From Strigamia acuminata (Eukaryota > Arthropoda > Chilopoda > Geophilomorpha > Linotaeniidae): DNA of 64,000 nucleotides. The position numbers and the translations under genes are program-made. Shown here one piece after another: positions 51,520 to 62,236 of the stretch (its first letter is position 1; each line of letters starts with the position of its first letter). The DNA is taken from the NCBI GenBank assembly GCA_949358305.1, contig OX442322.1, positions 4,960,001 through 5,024,000 on the forward strand. Direction: 5' to 3'. The notes under the pieces were generated by a model that searched no databases, was not told the origin of the DNA, and was given only the letters and a program-made list of their open reading frames with translations.

Positions 51520-53803
51520 GAGCCTGCCCGTGGCCAGACCCCGTCACGAGTCACTTTTCATGATGACTTCCCAACTCGACCTTGGCCTCGTCGACGTCGT
51601 GATTCGAATGACGGTTCTTCTGCGAATAGCAGCGACGATGATGGGATTATCAGTCGTGCTCCGTCCGTCGCTTCCAGTGCTCCATCTTTCACTTCATTTG
51701 CCCCGTCCATTGTTGCAAGCGTGACTCTTGATGACGAGGCTCTTCCTGATGGATCCGTGACTCTTGATGATGAGGTTATTCCTGATGGCTCCGTGATCGC
51801 TGCTGATGACTCCATTACTGCAGCGACCGTTGCAGGGCATGGACGATTTTCTCCCACCACACGTTCTACGCGTTTGCCCGCTTGTCCCGCAGATACCTCG
51901 GCAGTATCTGAACGAGATTCCGACTTCGACGACGATCTTCTTGACGAAGCGGCCGCCTTGCCTATTAGCGCTCCGGGTAAGCCTAATTTGGCCCCTTTAC
52001 GTGCTCTTCATTGCCCTTGGAGTTTTGTTGGCGGCGTTTCGCCCTTCAGCGGATGGAGGAGAGAGGAACATCTCCGGAAAGATCAAGTCCCGGGGAAGAT
52101 CAAGGTCGACGTTTATTATTATCCGGAACACGGTGTCTGCTTGCGGTCGCAAAACGATATCGCCGCTTATTGTTTCGCACATCGGCTACCGTATGACGAG
52201 TCTATTTTCTTTTTTGGCAATTTGGAACACCACATGCCCTATGTTCCACCATCGCCTCATCGTGTCTTCATGTGTTTTCGGGAACCGGCCACATATGCCG
52301 AAGCAGTTAAATTGCCCGAAGCACCGAAATGGACCGAAGCAATCGACGAGGAGCTTTCTACTTTCAAGAAGCGCGAGGTTTACAAAGAGGTTCCGCGTCC
52401 ACCGGATAAGACAGTCCTAGGTTGCAAGTGGATTTTCAAGTTAAAATCGGACGCCACCGGGACAATTCATCGATACCGTGCCCGACTTGTCGCACAAGGT
52501 TTCCGCCAAACAATGGGCGTTGATTTCGATGAAGTTTTTAGTCCGGTAGTTAACTTCATGCTCATCCGATTTTTCTTCTGTCTTCTAGTTGTCTTGTTAG
52601 GATGGAGGGATACTCATCTCGACGTAAAATGTGCCTACCTCTACGGCGACCTTGACCATCTACATGCGGATTCTCGCCGGTGCCACGTGCTCCTCGCCCG
52701 ACAACGTCTGGTTGTTGACCAAGTCACTTTACGGTCTTCATCAGTCGGGGCGCATGTGGTACCAAAAACTTGACGAGACATTGACCGGACTCGGATTCCA
52801 AAAATTTCCGGCTTGTAATTGCGTTTACGCATTTGGACATTCGGCCATCATGTTAGTTTACGTTGACGACATCGTTTTATTTTACTCGTCGGAGAACATC
52901 CGAGACCGTATTCTTGCATTGATCACGAGCAAGTTCGAAATCGTCAACCTTGGCCCGATAACCAAGTTGCTCGGAGTGGAATTCGAGCGTTGTGACGGGA
53001 AAGTCTTCATGACTCAACGCAATTACATCGATAAACTCCTCAAAAAGTTTAATGTTTCATCCGATGCACTCATTAAAGTGCCTGTTACACCGGGAACCAC
53101 GCTCGTGAAAGGCTCGTTGGACAATCTCCCGGATTTCCCGTATCGGTCACTCATCGGATCATTACTTTTTCTCGCTTCTCGCACTCGTCCCGACATCTTA
53201 TACTCGGTCATCGCTCTTTCGCAGTACAACAACTGCTACGACCAAAGCCACATTAAGTGTTTGCTTCAAGTTCTTCGATATGTGGCTAATACGAGTGATT
53301 ATTCCATCGAACTTTCGAAATGCGATTCGAGTCAACTGTGGGGTTGCACAGACGCCTCTTGGGCCTCCGACATCGCTACATCGGGTTCATTCGGCGGATA
53401 CATTGTCTACATCGGAAGTGTGCCCATTGGCTGGAGCTGCAAAAAACAGACCAGCGTTGCCTGCTCCACTATGGAAGCCGAATTTGTGGCATTAGTCGAA
53501 ATCGTCAAAGAATTATACTGGTTGGACAGTATTTATCAAGTATTTCCGCCTTTACGTCGATTATCGAAACCGATCATATTTTTCGATGCCCTCGCCTCGA
53601 TTCAGTTCACGAACAACGACATCGAGAACTCGAAAACCAAACATATTCGAGTGAAGTTTCACTGGCTTCGTGAGTGGCATATTGCCGGTTGTTTCGAACT
53701 CCGCAAGATTCCGGGTGAGATAAATGTATCCGACATTTTCACCAAGTGGCTCAGTTCAGAGCGTCTTCGAAATTTATTATCTCGGATTTTCGTCTCGAAG
53801 TAA
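51520..53803 (+). pseudogene. Copia D: linker, RT and RNase H
   Basis: Continues D after the E insertion in the same frame. A long acidic linker (many VTLDDE-type repeats near 51720-51800) leads to RT fingers (WIFKLKSD, ARLVAQGFRQTMG) and DVKCAYLYGDL. A one-base shift near 52655 moves the frame to YGLHQSGRMW, the intact active site YVDD, LGPITKLLGVEF, and RNase H (CTDASWAS, STMEAEFVAL, NSKTKHIRVKFHW, DIFTKWL), with a stop at 53803. Apart from the shift the enzyme motifs are complete. Confidence 0.9.
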
Positions 53804-53837
53804 CTTTTTTCGATCATTCAACACCGACATTTTACAT

Positions 53838-53875
53838 CGAAGGAGGGAATTGTTGGACTTTGGAACCACTTTTCA
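53838..53875 (+). repeat. Polypurine tract and 3' LTR remnant of D
   Basis: CGAAGGAGGGAAT is followed by TGTTGGACTTTGGAACCAC (53851 on), identical to the start of the 5' LTR for about 25 bp. The rest of this LTR is missing. Confidence 0.75.
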
Positions 53876-53877
53876 GT

Positions 53878-55901
53878 TATTTTTCAGTTATTATTTTCCG
53901 TTTCATGATAATTATCCACATAAAGCGGGAAAAATCATCAATGAGAATGAGATAATAGTACGCCCCACCCAATGTTTGAACTGGAGCGGGGCCTCACACG
54001 TCTAAGTGCACTATTTTCAAAATACTTTTTGTCGTAATTCCAATTATTGGGGGAAAACTAGCACGTGTGCTCTTCGCACTGGCGCAAGAGTCACACGTTG
54101 ACAACTCCTTATTCAAGAGTTTCAGCCCAAAAACATCAGTTGACTTTTCTAAACCCGCAATTCCCTTTGCATTTAAATGCCCTAAGCGGGAGTGCCAAAT
54201 GTCCATCGTTTGAGCCTTATCTTTCTTGTCAAAAGTTTTAACCCCATTAGTAGAATTATTCCCATTCTCTGCTTTGTTCTGCACAATTGAACTTGCCTGC
54301 TTAGAGGCATTGGCAGTCTTTGCCTTGATTTTATTCGAAACATTCGCTTGCGCATTGTCCGTAATGTTCGCAGACGCGTTATTCGCAACACTTGCTTGCC
54401 CCTTAATCGCTGGTGCAGGTTTCCCTGACTCACTCGAATTTTGGGTTAATGCGTCCTTAAAACTAGGGTATGTTAGTATCCAATTTACAACTTCATCGCC
54501 CTTTATAAACGGACTAGAAGACACTGTCGCAGCCTGTTGTGCAGGTAATGCGGCAGTGTTCACAGGAGAAATACGACAATTGACCTTATACATCCGATCA
54601 CTCGTACGTTCCGCAGTGATGGAGGGGTCATCAATTTTGTCGTTATAAATAACCATTTTGCCATTTTTAATCATGGTCGTCGCCCCAGCCTCATCCGTGC
54701 GACCCAACGAAATCAAGTTTTTCCTAAAGTTGGGTGCATAAAATACATTCTGCAATGTAAGTGCACGGGTGCGAGTTCCGTAAACTGATGTCAATGTTAT
54801 ATTTCTTATCCCTTCAATTCTTGACTTTCCTTCTCCCTGTTGCACATGGCCAGTTAATGGCTTGAAGTCGGAGAACCAGTCTTTATTGAAGGAGAAATGG
54901 TCCGTCGCTCCTGTGTCGACGTACCATTGCGAATCATAATTCGCGTGAGACACGTGGGAAGCCGGCACAGGGGGTTGCTGCTGAAGCCAAACCGCTGCTG
55001 AGTAATATGAAACTGGAGAGTCACTGAATATGTCAGCCTGTGTGACAGTGGCCTTTTGCTGGCCTCTTCCACGTCCCTTGCCCCGTGGATTGCCTCTGAA
55101 TTGTCCAGTTTGGTTCCCTTTTGGTTGGAATTGCTGTTTCGGCGGAGTAGGGCATTCACGGGCAAAGTGGCCCGTCCCACCGCAAGTAAAACAGATGCGT
55201 GGGCCGCCGGGTGCATTTCCACCACGTCCGCGTTGTCTTCCGCCTTGATTAAAGAAAGCACCAGTGTTCTCCAATGGCGTTTTGGAAGGCACGCCAAACT
55301 CGTCGGTCGTCACATGTAAGCGGTTATATTCGCCTACGAGGCGTTCCTTGACCGCTGCTGCCGTGAACTCTGCGTCACCCCAGTGATAAACCGTCTGCTT
55401 AACCGGTTCATATTGGGGCGGCAGCAGGTCGAGATATTGAAAAGCGTGAAACTCGTCCGTAATTTTAATCTTAACGTCGGCAAGTTGCACAACCTTTCGG
55501 TCAACTCGTGCGGTGAAAACAAACATCTCTTCGTTTTCATGCAACCGCATGTCCAAAAATTCCCGGCGAAGACGGGCTTTACGTGCCCGTGTCGTGGGCT
55601 AGTAGGCAGCTTTCAGTGCCTCCCACACCTCTTTAGCAGTGGCTTGGGCGACAGCCACGACCTGTTGGGCCTCGCCGCAAGCCAAACAAATGGTGGAGCG
55701 AGCCTGCTCTTCGCCTTTCTCAAAGTCCCTTTTCTCTCGAAACGGTGATCCGGCCGGCGGCTCTTTCGTCTTGCCAGTCACGTGGCCCCAAACTCCGTAC
55801 AATTGGAGAAAGAGCTGGACTTGTACGCTCCAAGTCGGGTAGTTGGTTCCGTCCAACTTTCTCACATCCTTGTAATCGTCGTGGCGCTCATATGACGCCA
55901 T
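53878..55901 (-). pseudogene. Copia element C: gag, protease, start of integrase
   Basis: ATG 55901 (MASYERHDDYKDVRKLDGTN) opens UBN2 gag; TAG at 55599-55601 replaces a Gln codon conserved in B. Then come zinc knuckle CFTCGGTGHFAREC, protease WYVDTGATDHFSF, pre-integrase IWHSRLGHLN...CDSCASAKS, and the first integrase Asp in VHLDV. TGA at 53994-53996 replaces the Trp of the DVWGP block. Integrase coding (LGGAYYYL, DDFSRFMW) continues to about 53880, where D's LTR remnant begins. The distal integrase is at 23889-24487; roughly 40 residues between the halves are lost. Confidence 0.88.
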
Positions 55902-57022
55902 TTCGGGAAAATTTGCGACGAAATCCAGTGAAAACGAAACATAAATCACACAAATCACGTACAAATTCGTCGCACGGATGCAGAATTCTCCCAAAAGTGA
56001 AGGCGAATTATGCAAAACTTCCCGGGGGTCAATCCTTTTAAGAAGGAGAAAAAACTTCAACTGGGTACTCTACCAGCTTCCGACCGAGTCACCTAGTGCC
56101 CGCGGGACGGCTGGCTTGCCACGAGACAGCCCCAGTTGAAAATGAGACCCTGCGTGCCCGAATGGACGAAGAGCAGGGAATATGCTATAGGCCCAATACA
56201 AAAACTTAAATTTAACAGAGTTTCACGACTGATAAATAAAGAAAAAAAACACTTTTTGATGTGAAGCTGGCCAATTACGGGATCCTTGCGCCGTAATTGG
56301 TTCCCACGATGTGGTGAACGTTGTTCCAACGTCGCCGGTGCACGGAAATGGGCTGTCGTGCTTCCACTCGCACACTTCCGTGCTAAAGTGGGAATTATTG
56401 CTCCAAATCGTCGTTGCGCACGTCGCGCCTTCGTGAGATGAACTCCGGGGTTCAAAACACGGCAATAAGTGCCTGCACACACGCTTAACGTGTGCAGGTC
56501 TTCTCGTTGGTCGCCGGATTGAATCCGCGGGTTGAATCTCGTCGTCTGCGACGAAGAAATCCAAAGAAAAATGGCCGCCGGTGCGAAAATCTTCGATGAC
56601 GACGCCCAAACGTGCTTATTTCGCACGAAAATCGACAAATGAGTGTCCTACCGTCGTTGGAATCCTTGTTGTGTGCTTGGTTATGCACACAACACCGCTG
56701 AAAAATCCCACGAAGCGTCGGTATCCACACACTGCCGTAGAAAACACAAAAACACAAATTTCGACCGTCGTTTATCTCTACGACGTCGAGTCGACGAAAA
56801 ATGACCGATATTCGTACCGAAAACGTGTCCAAATGTTTCGCTGATGTCAAGGAATCCTCCGCACACGTTGTCGCGACGATTCCACGCTGAAATCCGCACC
56901 GAAAACTCGTTTTTACGACGAGCTGGGCGGGCGCACACTCGGCGACTTCTCGTAGTCGCAAAATGGCCGTTTCTTCTCCAAAAACGTCGCTGCCAGATCG
57001 TTTTTACCCTCTGCTACCACTT
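55902..57022 (-). other. Leader and primer-binding site of C
   Basis: Untranslated leader of about 1.1 kb. The primer site TGGTAGCAGAGGG occupies 57019-57007 on the minus strand, complementary to the initiator tRNA-Met 3' end. Short open frames in it are not credible genes. Confidence 0.65.
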
Positions 57023-57399
57023 TGAAGAGCCGAAAGGGCCTGTGCGCTGCAGAAATAACTGGAAACATCCTTTTTGGCTGGGCGGATAAATCGGACACGC
57101 GTCCGCCATCTTTTATTACAAAAGTATGTGTAACATAAAAACCCGGTTCGAGGCTAATCGCCCTCGATCTCAAACACAAAGAAAATCATAGAACAAATCA
57201 TTGTTTCAATACACTGACTTGTTCTTTACAAAAAGACAAAACTAATGGCTAAAACAAACAGAACAACATAAACAATAACTGCTCATTTGAGCAGATGACA
57301 GGTTGTGTGTGTTGTCACGTAATAGGAGTCGGTTGCGGTACAAAACCAGCATTGGGATTAAAAATCAGAATCAACCGACTGCGATACGGGACATCAACA
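57023..57399 (-). repeat. Candidate 5' LTR of C
   Basis: On the minus strand, TGTTGATGTCCCG (57399) to GGCTCTTCA (57023), about 377 bp. AAAAGATGGCGGAC (57114-57101) follows an AATAAA, as in B's LTR. The outer end is uncertain because the 3' LTR is lost; another TGTTG lies 8 bp further right. Confidence 0.5.
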
Positions 57400-57599
57400 T
57401 GGCAACACACTGATTGCATTTATCCACAATATGCAATCTGATAATCTCCGCGGATGCGAGGACAAACAGGAAAACGTCAACCTAACAAATTGTTCAATGA
57501 TTTGCAATATTGATCGGAGTATAGACGGAGTAACTCACCTTACTTCCCTATTAATTGTCCCAATCTCTCTAATGAGAATAATCAGGAAGAATGAATTGA
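57400..57599. other. Unassigned flank right of Copia C
   Basis: No gene or repeat recognised. It may be the original target of C. Confidence 0.4.
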
Positions 57600-57778
57600 T
57601 ATATTTATTTCCAATAAATATACTAGCGTTTAGCGGTTTGTTTGGATTAATGTATTTATTTTACAATAAATACATTAATTATCGGTGACTTGCTTGCATT
57701 TGCATATTTATTTCTCCATAAATATGCTAAGTATAGGCGATTCATCTGAATTAAGTTATTTCTCGATAACTTTAATTC
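57600..57778. repeat. Array of four AT-rich stem-loops
   Basis: Stems: 57600-57609/57613-57622 (10 bp), 57646-57660/57665-57679 (15 bp), 57702-57711/57718-57727 (10 bp), and 57748-57759/57766-57778 (12 bp, one bulge). Start-to-start spacing is 46, 56 and 46 bp. Loops are 3 to 6 bases. Confidence 0.85.
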
Positions 57779-57779
57779 A

Positions 57780-58313
57780 TTGGATGTGGGTTTTCGAATT
57801 TTAGGGAAGGATCGAGGGCCACGTAGATCACCAAACAAACGTTGCCACGTACATTACGACCATTCGTCTACCTCCGGTGATTCAAGTCCCGAACGCTGTA
57901 GACCGTCCCGAAATGAAGAAACACCAAGGGCAGATGGCACTCAAGCAGTTATGGATTGGGCCAAGGCGCGAGGAAAAGAGTTGCCCGACTATTTGAGAAA
58001 GTTATTGAAGTCCACCGAGTCAGCAGGAACCTCTTCTTCCGGCATAGAATGCGCTCAAGCAATCATGGATTGGGCCAAAGCAAGAAATAAGGAGTTGCCT
58101 GACTACCTGAAGAAGTTAGTGAAGTCATCCGAGTCGGCAGGATCGTCCTCAAAGAAGAACACACTCCGTGTCACGGTAGAAGACGACACCTGGAATCGAC
58201 CGTCCACTTCTCATTCCTCGTCACATTCACGGGAGCGAACCAGTCACCAGGCCCGGAGTAGCAGCCACCCTTATCGTCCTTACTTCCATTCCGAGAACGA
58301 ACCGCCTCGACCG
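57780..58313 (+). other. Unidentified open frame with two 45-residue-scale repeats, cut by G
   Basis: About 178 codons, open from TTG 57780 with no proper ATG, so it may be an exon; ATTTTAG before GGAAGG at about 57804 could be a splice acceptor. The product has two copies of a unit built on MDWAKARGKELPDYLRKL followed by KS(T/S)ESAG-SSS, then a Ser/His/Arg-rich tail. Its stop codon comes from the first bases of G's LTR (TGTTGA), so the natural C terminus is lost. Not recognised as any family I can name. Confidence 0.45.
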
Positions 58314-58632
58314 TGTTGAATTGTGATATTTACCAATTATACTATATTTATGTCGTATCATCAAGCTATAATGCTACACATTGTTCTGTATATATTTACC
58401 GATTATTGCATTTAACGTTACGAGTGTTTGCTATATTTTCACATATATATGTTATATATTATGCCTATAGGTGGCTCTGTATACCTTGGGAGTCACATGA
58501 CTTGACAATAAACTCTCACTCTATGTTTTGGTTCACACCTGAGAACACCTGACTTTTTATTGCTCAACTGGATCTTTTCCACACCATTAGCGGTTTTATG
58601 CATTCTGCAAAAGTTAATAAACACTTTCAACA
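58314..58632 (+). repeat. 5' LTR of element G
   Basis: 319 bp, TGTTGAATTG to CACTTTCAACA; the ends form a 7-bp inverted repeat. AATAAA is present at about 58508. Confidence 0.85.
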
Positions 58633-58646
58633 AGGTTATGGGCCAC
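58633..58646 (+). other. Primer-binding site of G (internal initiator tRNA-Met type)
   Basis: AGGTTATGGGCC abuts the LTR and matches the complement of the initiator tRNA-Met anticodon arm, as in element F. Confidence 0.6.
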
Positions 58647-59354
58647 AATAATGCAGGAAAAGTGTCCAGAGTGAATTTGATGCATTTAGAGGTCAGCAGT
58701 GAATTTTCTCCTCCAAATCCAAAATGGCGGCGCCCATGGTGGAAGTAAACAACTTGTCTTCTAGCCTGGATTTCACAGATTTCGAGCCGACAATTGGATG
58801 CCAAGCTGTGCAGGAACATTGACGGGTTCGAAAATAACAATTGACATTTTATTTAAACGTTTTTTCCCTTTTTTTTGGAATTTTTGTCCACGTATCGCAA
58901 GGTGCGATACGTATCGTCAACGCGACGATATTTTCGGCTGGGAAACGTAGGCGATACGACGGCGCCTGGCTAAGTCAACCACACGTGAAGTGTGAAGCCA
59001 AATCATCAGGGAACAACGTGGAAAACGACGGACAACTTTGTGAACAATTTGTGGATTTGAGACGACACGAGATTCGAGGAGAAAAAGCAACTACTGGATT
59101 TCAACTACACGTGAAGTGTAATCCAACGAGATATACAATTGGAAACATCTCGAATTCATCATATTTATGAACAATGCTAGTGTTTATTTCGAATATTATT
59201 TGAATACATTTTCTTAGCTTAGTACTGTGTTAGGATTTGATACTAATCTAACTATAAGAGCGAACTAACATCACAACACTGCACCTTATTGTGATTAACC
59301 AGTACAGAAAGTGTTTTTGGGGTGGTTTGTGTACAAAAGTGCTACTGAATTGTC
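58647..59354 (+). other. Leader of element G
   Basis: Untranslated. Holds CCAAAATGGCGGCGCCCATG (58719 on), a strong YY1/Pho-like match, and two copies of CACACGTGAAGTGTG / CTACACGTGAAGTGTA (about 58980 and 59106). Confidence 0.6.
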
Positions 59355-61394
59355 ATGGATTCGGACAAATTAGAGCGGAAAGTGACATTACTGAACAGAA
59401 CCAATTATGACACGTGGAAACAACAGGTTAAAGTTTTATTGATGCACCACGGTTGCTGGGCATTCACGGATGGCTCTGAAGAAGCATTAGCATCTGGAGC
59501 ATCATGGCGGGACCGTTCCGACTATAAGCTGAGAAAAGGCAGAGCTTTTAGTCTCATCTACTACTCCATCGAGGAGCAATACCACGAATTGCTCAGTGTC
59601 CTTGAAGATGCCAAACTGGCGTGGAACACACTAAAGCTGAACTTTGAACCGGTGTCTCGTGCACGTATTATACGACTATTGGACGAATTTTTCAATTTAA
59701 AATACGATCGAGAAACGGAAACAATTGGGGTATTCGCAGCTAAAATACGGAATGCAGCCAGAAAACTAGCAGATGTAAAACATCAATTGGACAATCTTTA
59801 TCAAGCTTTCCAGCTGATACGATATTTGCCGCAAGAATATCAATCCATCGTACAAGCAATTTACAGATGGGAGGACGCGAATTTCACTTTAGAAAAGGTC
59901 GAGGCCGAACTGGTTGCGGAAGAAGGACGTCTAGCCCAACAAAAGAGGGATTCGGGCCAGGGGCCAATCATTGACGCCTTCAGTACAGGACCAGGTCCTG
60001 CCAACACAAAGAACAGTGATAATTCAAAACCTCAACAACAAGGGAACTTTAGCCAAAACAACCGCGGATTTCAAAGTGGACAAAAGGGCGGCAAACCAAA
60101 TTATTGAGGTGGCAAGAACACAAGAGGCAATTTCCGAGGAAATGCGACCGGGTCAACGGGACGGGGGCCGTGTTTCCGGTGCAACCAACATGGACATTAG
60201 GCCAAGGACTGTACAGCACAGTTGCAATTGGTATCAAATAGCAACATGAAGTCAAATACGGTTGAAGAACTTGATACCGCCATGTTGGATGTGGGCTTCC
60301 TCACGGAGTTAAGTGAGCAAGAGATGTTACAGTGCAGCGGAACCAACAACTGCTGGATTTATAACACTGGGGCCACCGGACATTTCTGCAAAGACAGAAA
60401 TCAATTTCACAATTTTCAAGAGATGACAGGAACGATCAGTCAAGCTGACAAGAAGACACTCATCCAAATCCAAGGAGTTGGAGATGTCTGCATCATGTGC
60501 CTAGTTGGGACAGAGACAATTCCCATTACACTAAAGAAGGTTTATTATGCGCCGGACTTGCGAAGAAACCTATTGTCGGGGCCGTGCATTGATGAGGCGA
60601 GATGTAGAGTAGCAGTTGGTGCGGGTTTAGTCAAAATCTACGACCCACAATGGAAACGGCAGTTGATGCAAGGAGTGAAAAAGGACAGACTCTATTACAT
60701 TCAAATTAGCGAAGAAAAACCCGACATTGAAAAGCTGAAACAAAAGAAAAAGAACAAAGCTAATACTAGTGAGCAAAAGACACAACAAGCTACTGGATCA
60801 AGCAAAACAGCGTCCAATCCAGAAGAAGCACGACTTTGGCACGAGCGACTTGGACATATCCATTTTCCTAGCGTGCAACAAATGAGTAAGACAGAAGCGG
60901 TGATTGGACTGCCCGTGCTCGACGTGCCAATCACACAGTGTGATGTGTGCACACTTGCGAAGAAGAAATCAGTGTCGCACAAGTCAATTCCGGGAATTAG
61001 GTCGAAAGGACCGCTAGAACTTTTGCACATGGATGTGTGCGGGGCGTTTGGAACTCCCACACTGTCTGGAAACCGATATTTTCTTACCATCACAGATGAC
61101 TACTCACGATACTCGACAGTTTATCTGATGAAACAAAAGGACGAAGTATTCGAGTTGTTTAAGAAGCATGTGAAACGAATTGAGCGGCTACTCGGAAAAT
61201 CGATTTTGGCAATACGAACGGACAATGGGATGGAGTTCTGTTCCAATAAATTTGGTCAATACCTTGAAGAACAAGGAATTGCACACAAAAGAACAAATGC
61301 ATACACGCCCGCTCAGAATGGAGTTTCTGAAAGACTAAACCAAACGTGTACGATGCACAACTGGAACATCGATTTTGGGGAGAGGCCATCCTAA
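59355..61394 (+). pseudogene. Copia G gag, protease, integrase core
   Basis: ATG 59355 opens UBN2 gag (LNRTNYDTWKQQV). TGA at 60105-60107 and TAG at 60198-60200 (inside the zinc knuckle CFRCNQHGH-x-AKDC) interrupt one frame. Protease reads WIYNTGATGHF: the catalytic Asp codon is AAC (60363-60365). The pre-integrase LWHERLGHIH...CDVCTLAKK and integrase HMDVCGA / IRTDNGMEF / QNGVSERLNQT (DDE present) follow. A frameshift near 61335-61350 ends the frame. Confidence 0.9.
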
Positions 61395-62236
61395 CGTTCA
61401 ACTACTTGAGAAATAGAATTGCCAAGCTGAATTCGGAGAAGACGCCAATGGAACTTTATTATGGACGAAAACCATCATTGCGTCATTTGAGAAAGTTTGG
61501 AAGTCTCTGCTTTGTGCAGAAGAAAGTACGAGACGGAAAGATAGACAATAAGGGCATATATGGAATTATGCTCGGATATTCAAGAATTACCAAAGGATAC
61601 AGGATTTGGCTGCCAGAATTTTCGAAAGTCATAGAGACAAGCGACGTTAAATTCGTGGAAAGCAAGCGCGGAGTTGAAGGCGTGCTGGGCCTACCGGAGA
61701 AGTACACCACATACATTGACAGTTTGAACGACAACTTAGAGAATGACGACCGTCAATATTACTCCGACGAGGACAATAGGCCACCGCTACCCCCGCCACA
61801 GCCAATTATGAAGAGAGGAGATCCAGAACCGGAAGTGCCTCCAGTCAAGTTGAAATTTCGACAGCCTGAAGAAAAACTACAACATAACTTACCAAGAGTT
61901 AATTTTTAAAAGGCTTTACCACAACTTGGACAAGTACTTCCAAACCCAGTTGCAACGATACCCGCACTCGTTTGGAAGAAGACGGAGAAGACAAGGGCGA
62001 CAGGACAGAAGGATTATGAATACACCATTGAGGGGTATGACAAGCCAAAGTTGCGATCAATACCAGATGTCAAGCGATATTGCACGGATCATAATCTTCA
62101 AGTCCCAGAGCACCTCTTCGAAGACAAGAGGAAAAAGAAGCAATCCGAATCAAATGTGACACAAGATGATTTGGACATGAGCATTTTTGATGAGTTAACA
62201 CTCGACTTTGAAGCCAATCATACCCGCACGTTTTGA
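61346..62236 (+). pseudogene. Copia G integrase C-terminal region and linker
   Basis: Second frame: FWGEAILTFNYLRNR, TPMELYYGRKPSLRHLRKFG and GIMLGYSRITKGYRIW, typical of the Copia integrase C-terminal part. TAA at 61907-61909 interrupts it; the same frame resumes (DYEYTIEGYDKPKLRSIPD) to TGA 62234-62236. A shift near 62210 leads to the RT frame. Confidence 0.85.

Larger units (their letters stand above)
24488..53875 (+). mobile_element. Copia element D, inserted in C and split by E plus P2
   Basis: The 5' LTR begins at 24488 and the matching start of the 3' LTR is at 53851. Coding sequence 25756-28375 continues at 51520-53803 when E is removed. Only about 25 bp of the 3' LTR remain, and some integrase sequence of C is missing at that junction, so a deletion removed both. 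The span is 29.4 kb, of which about 6.2 kb is D itself. Confidence 0.88.

Noticed and set aside
56093-57179. Open frames of 80-180 codons in C's leader and LTR
   Set aside because: They overlap the primer site and LTR and have no conserved motif.
57431-57688. 85-codon frame with a hydrophobic end
   Set aside because: Its C-terminal part lies in the stem-loop array, so it is probably chance in AT-rich DNA.
58841-59170. 109-codon frame in G's leader
   Set aside because: It lies upstream of gag, contains the duplicated CACGTGAAGTGT motif, and has no homologue in the related leaders.
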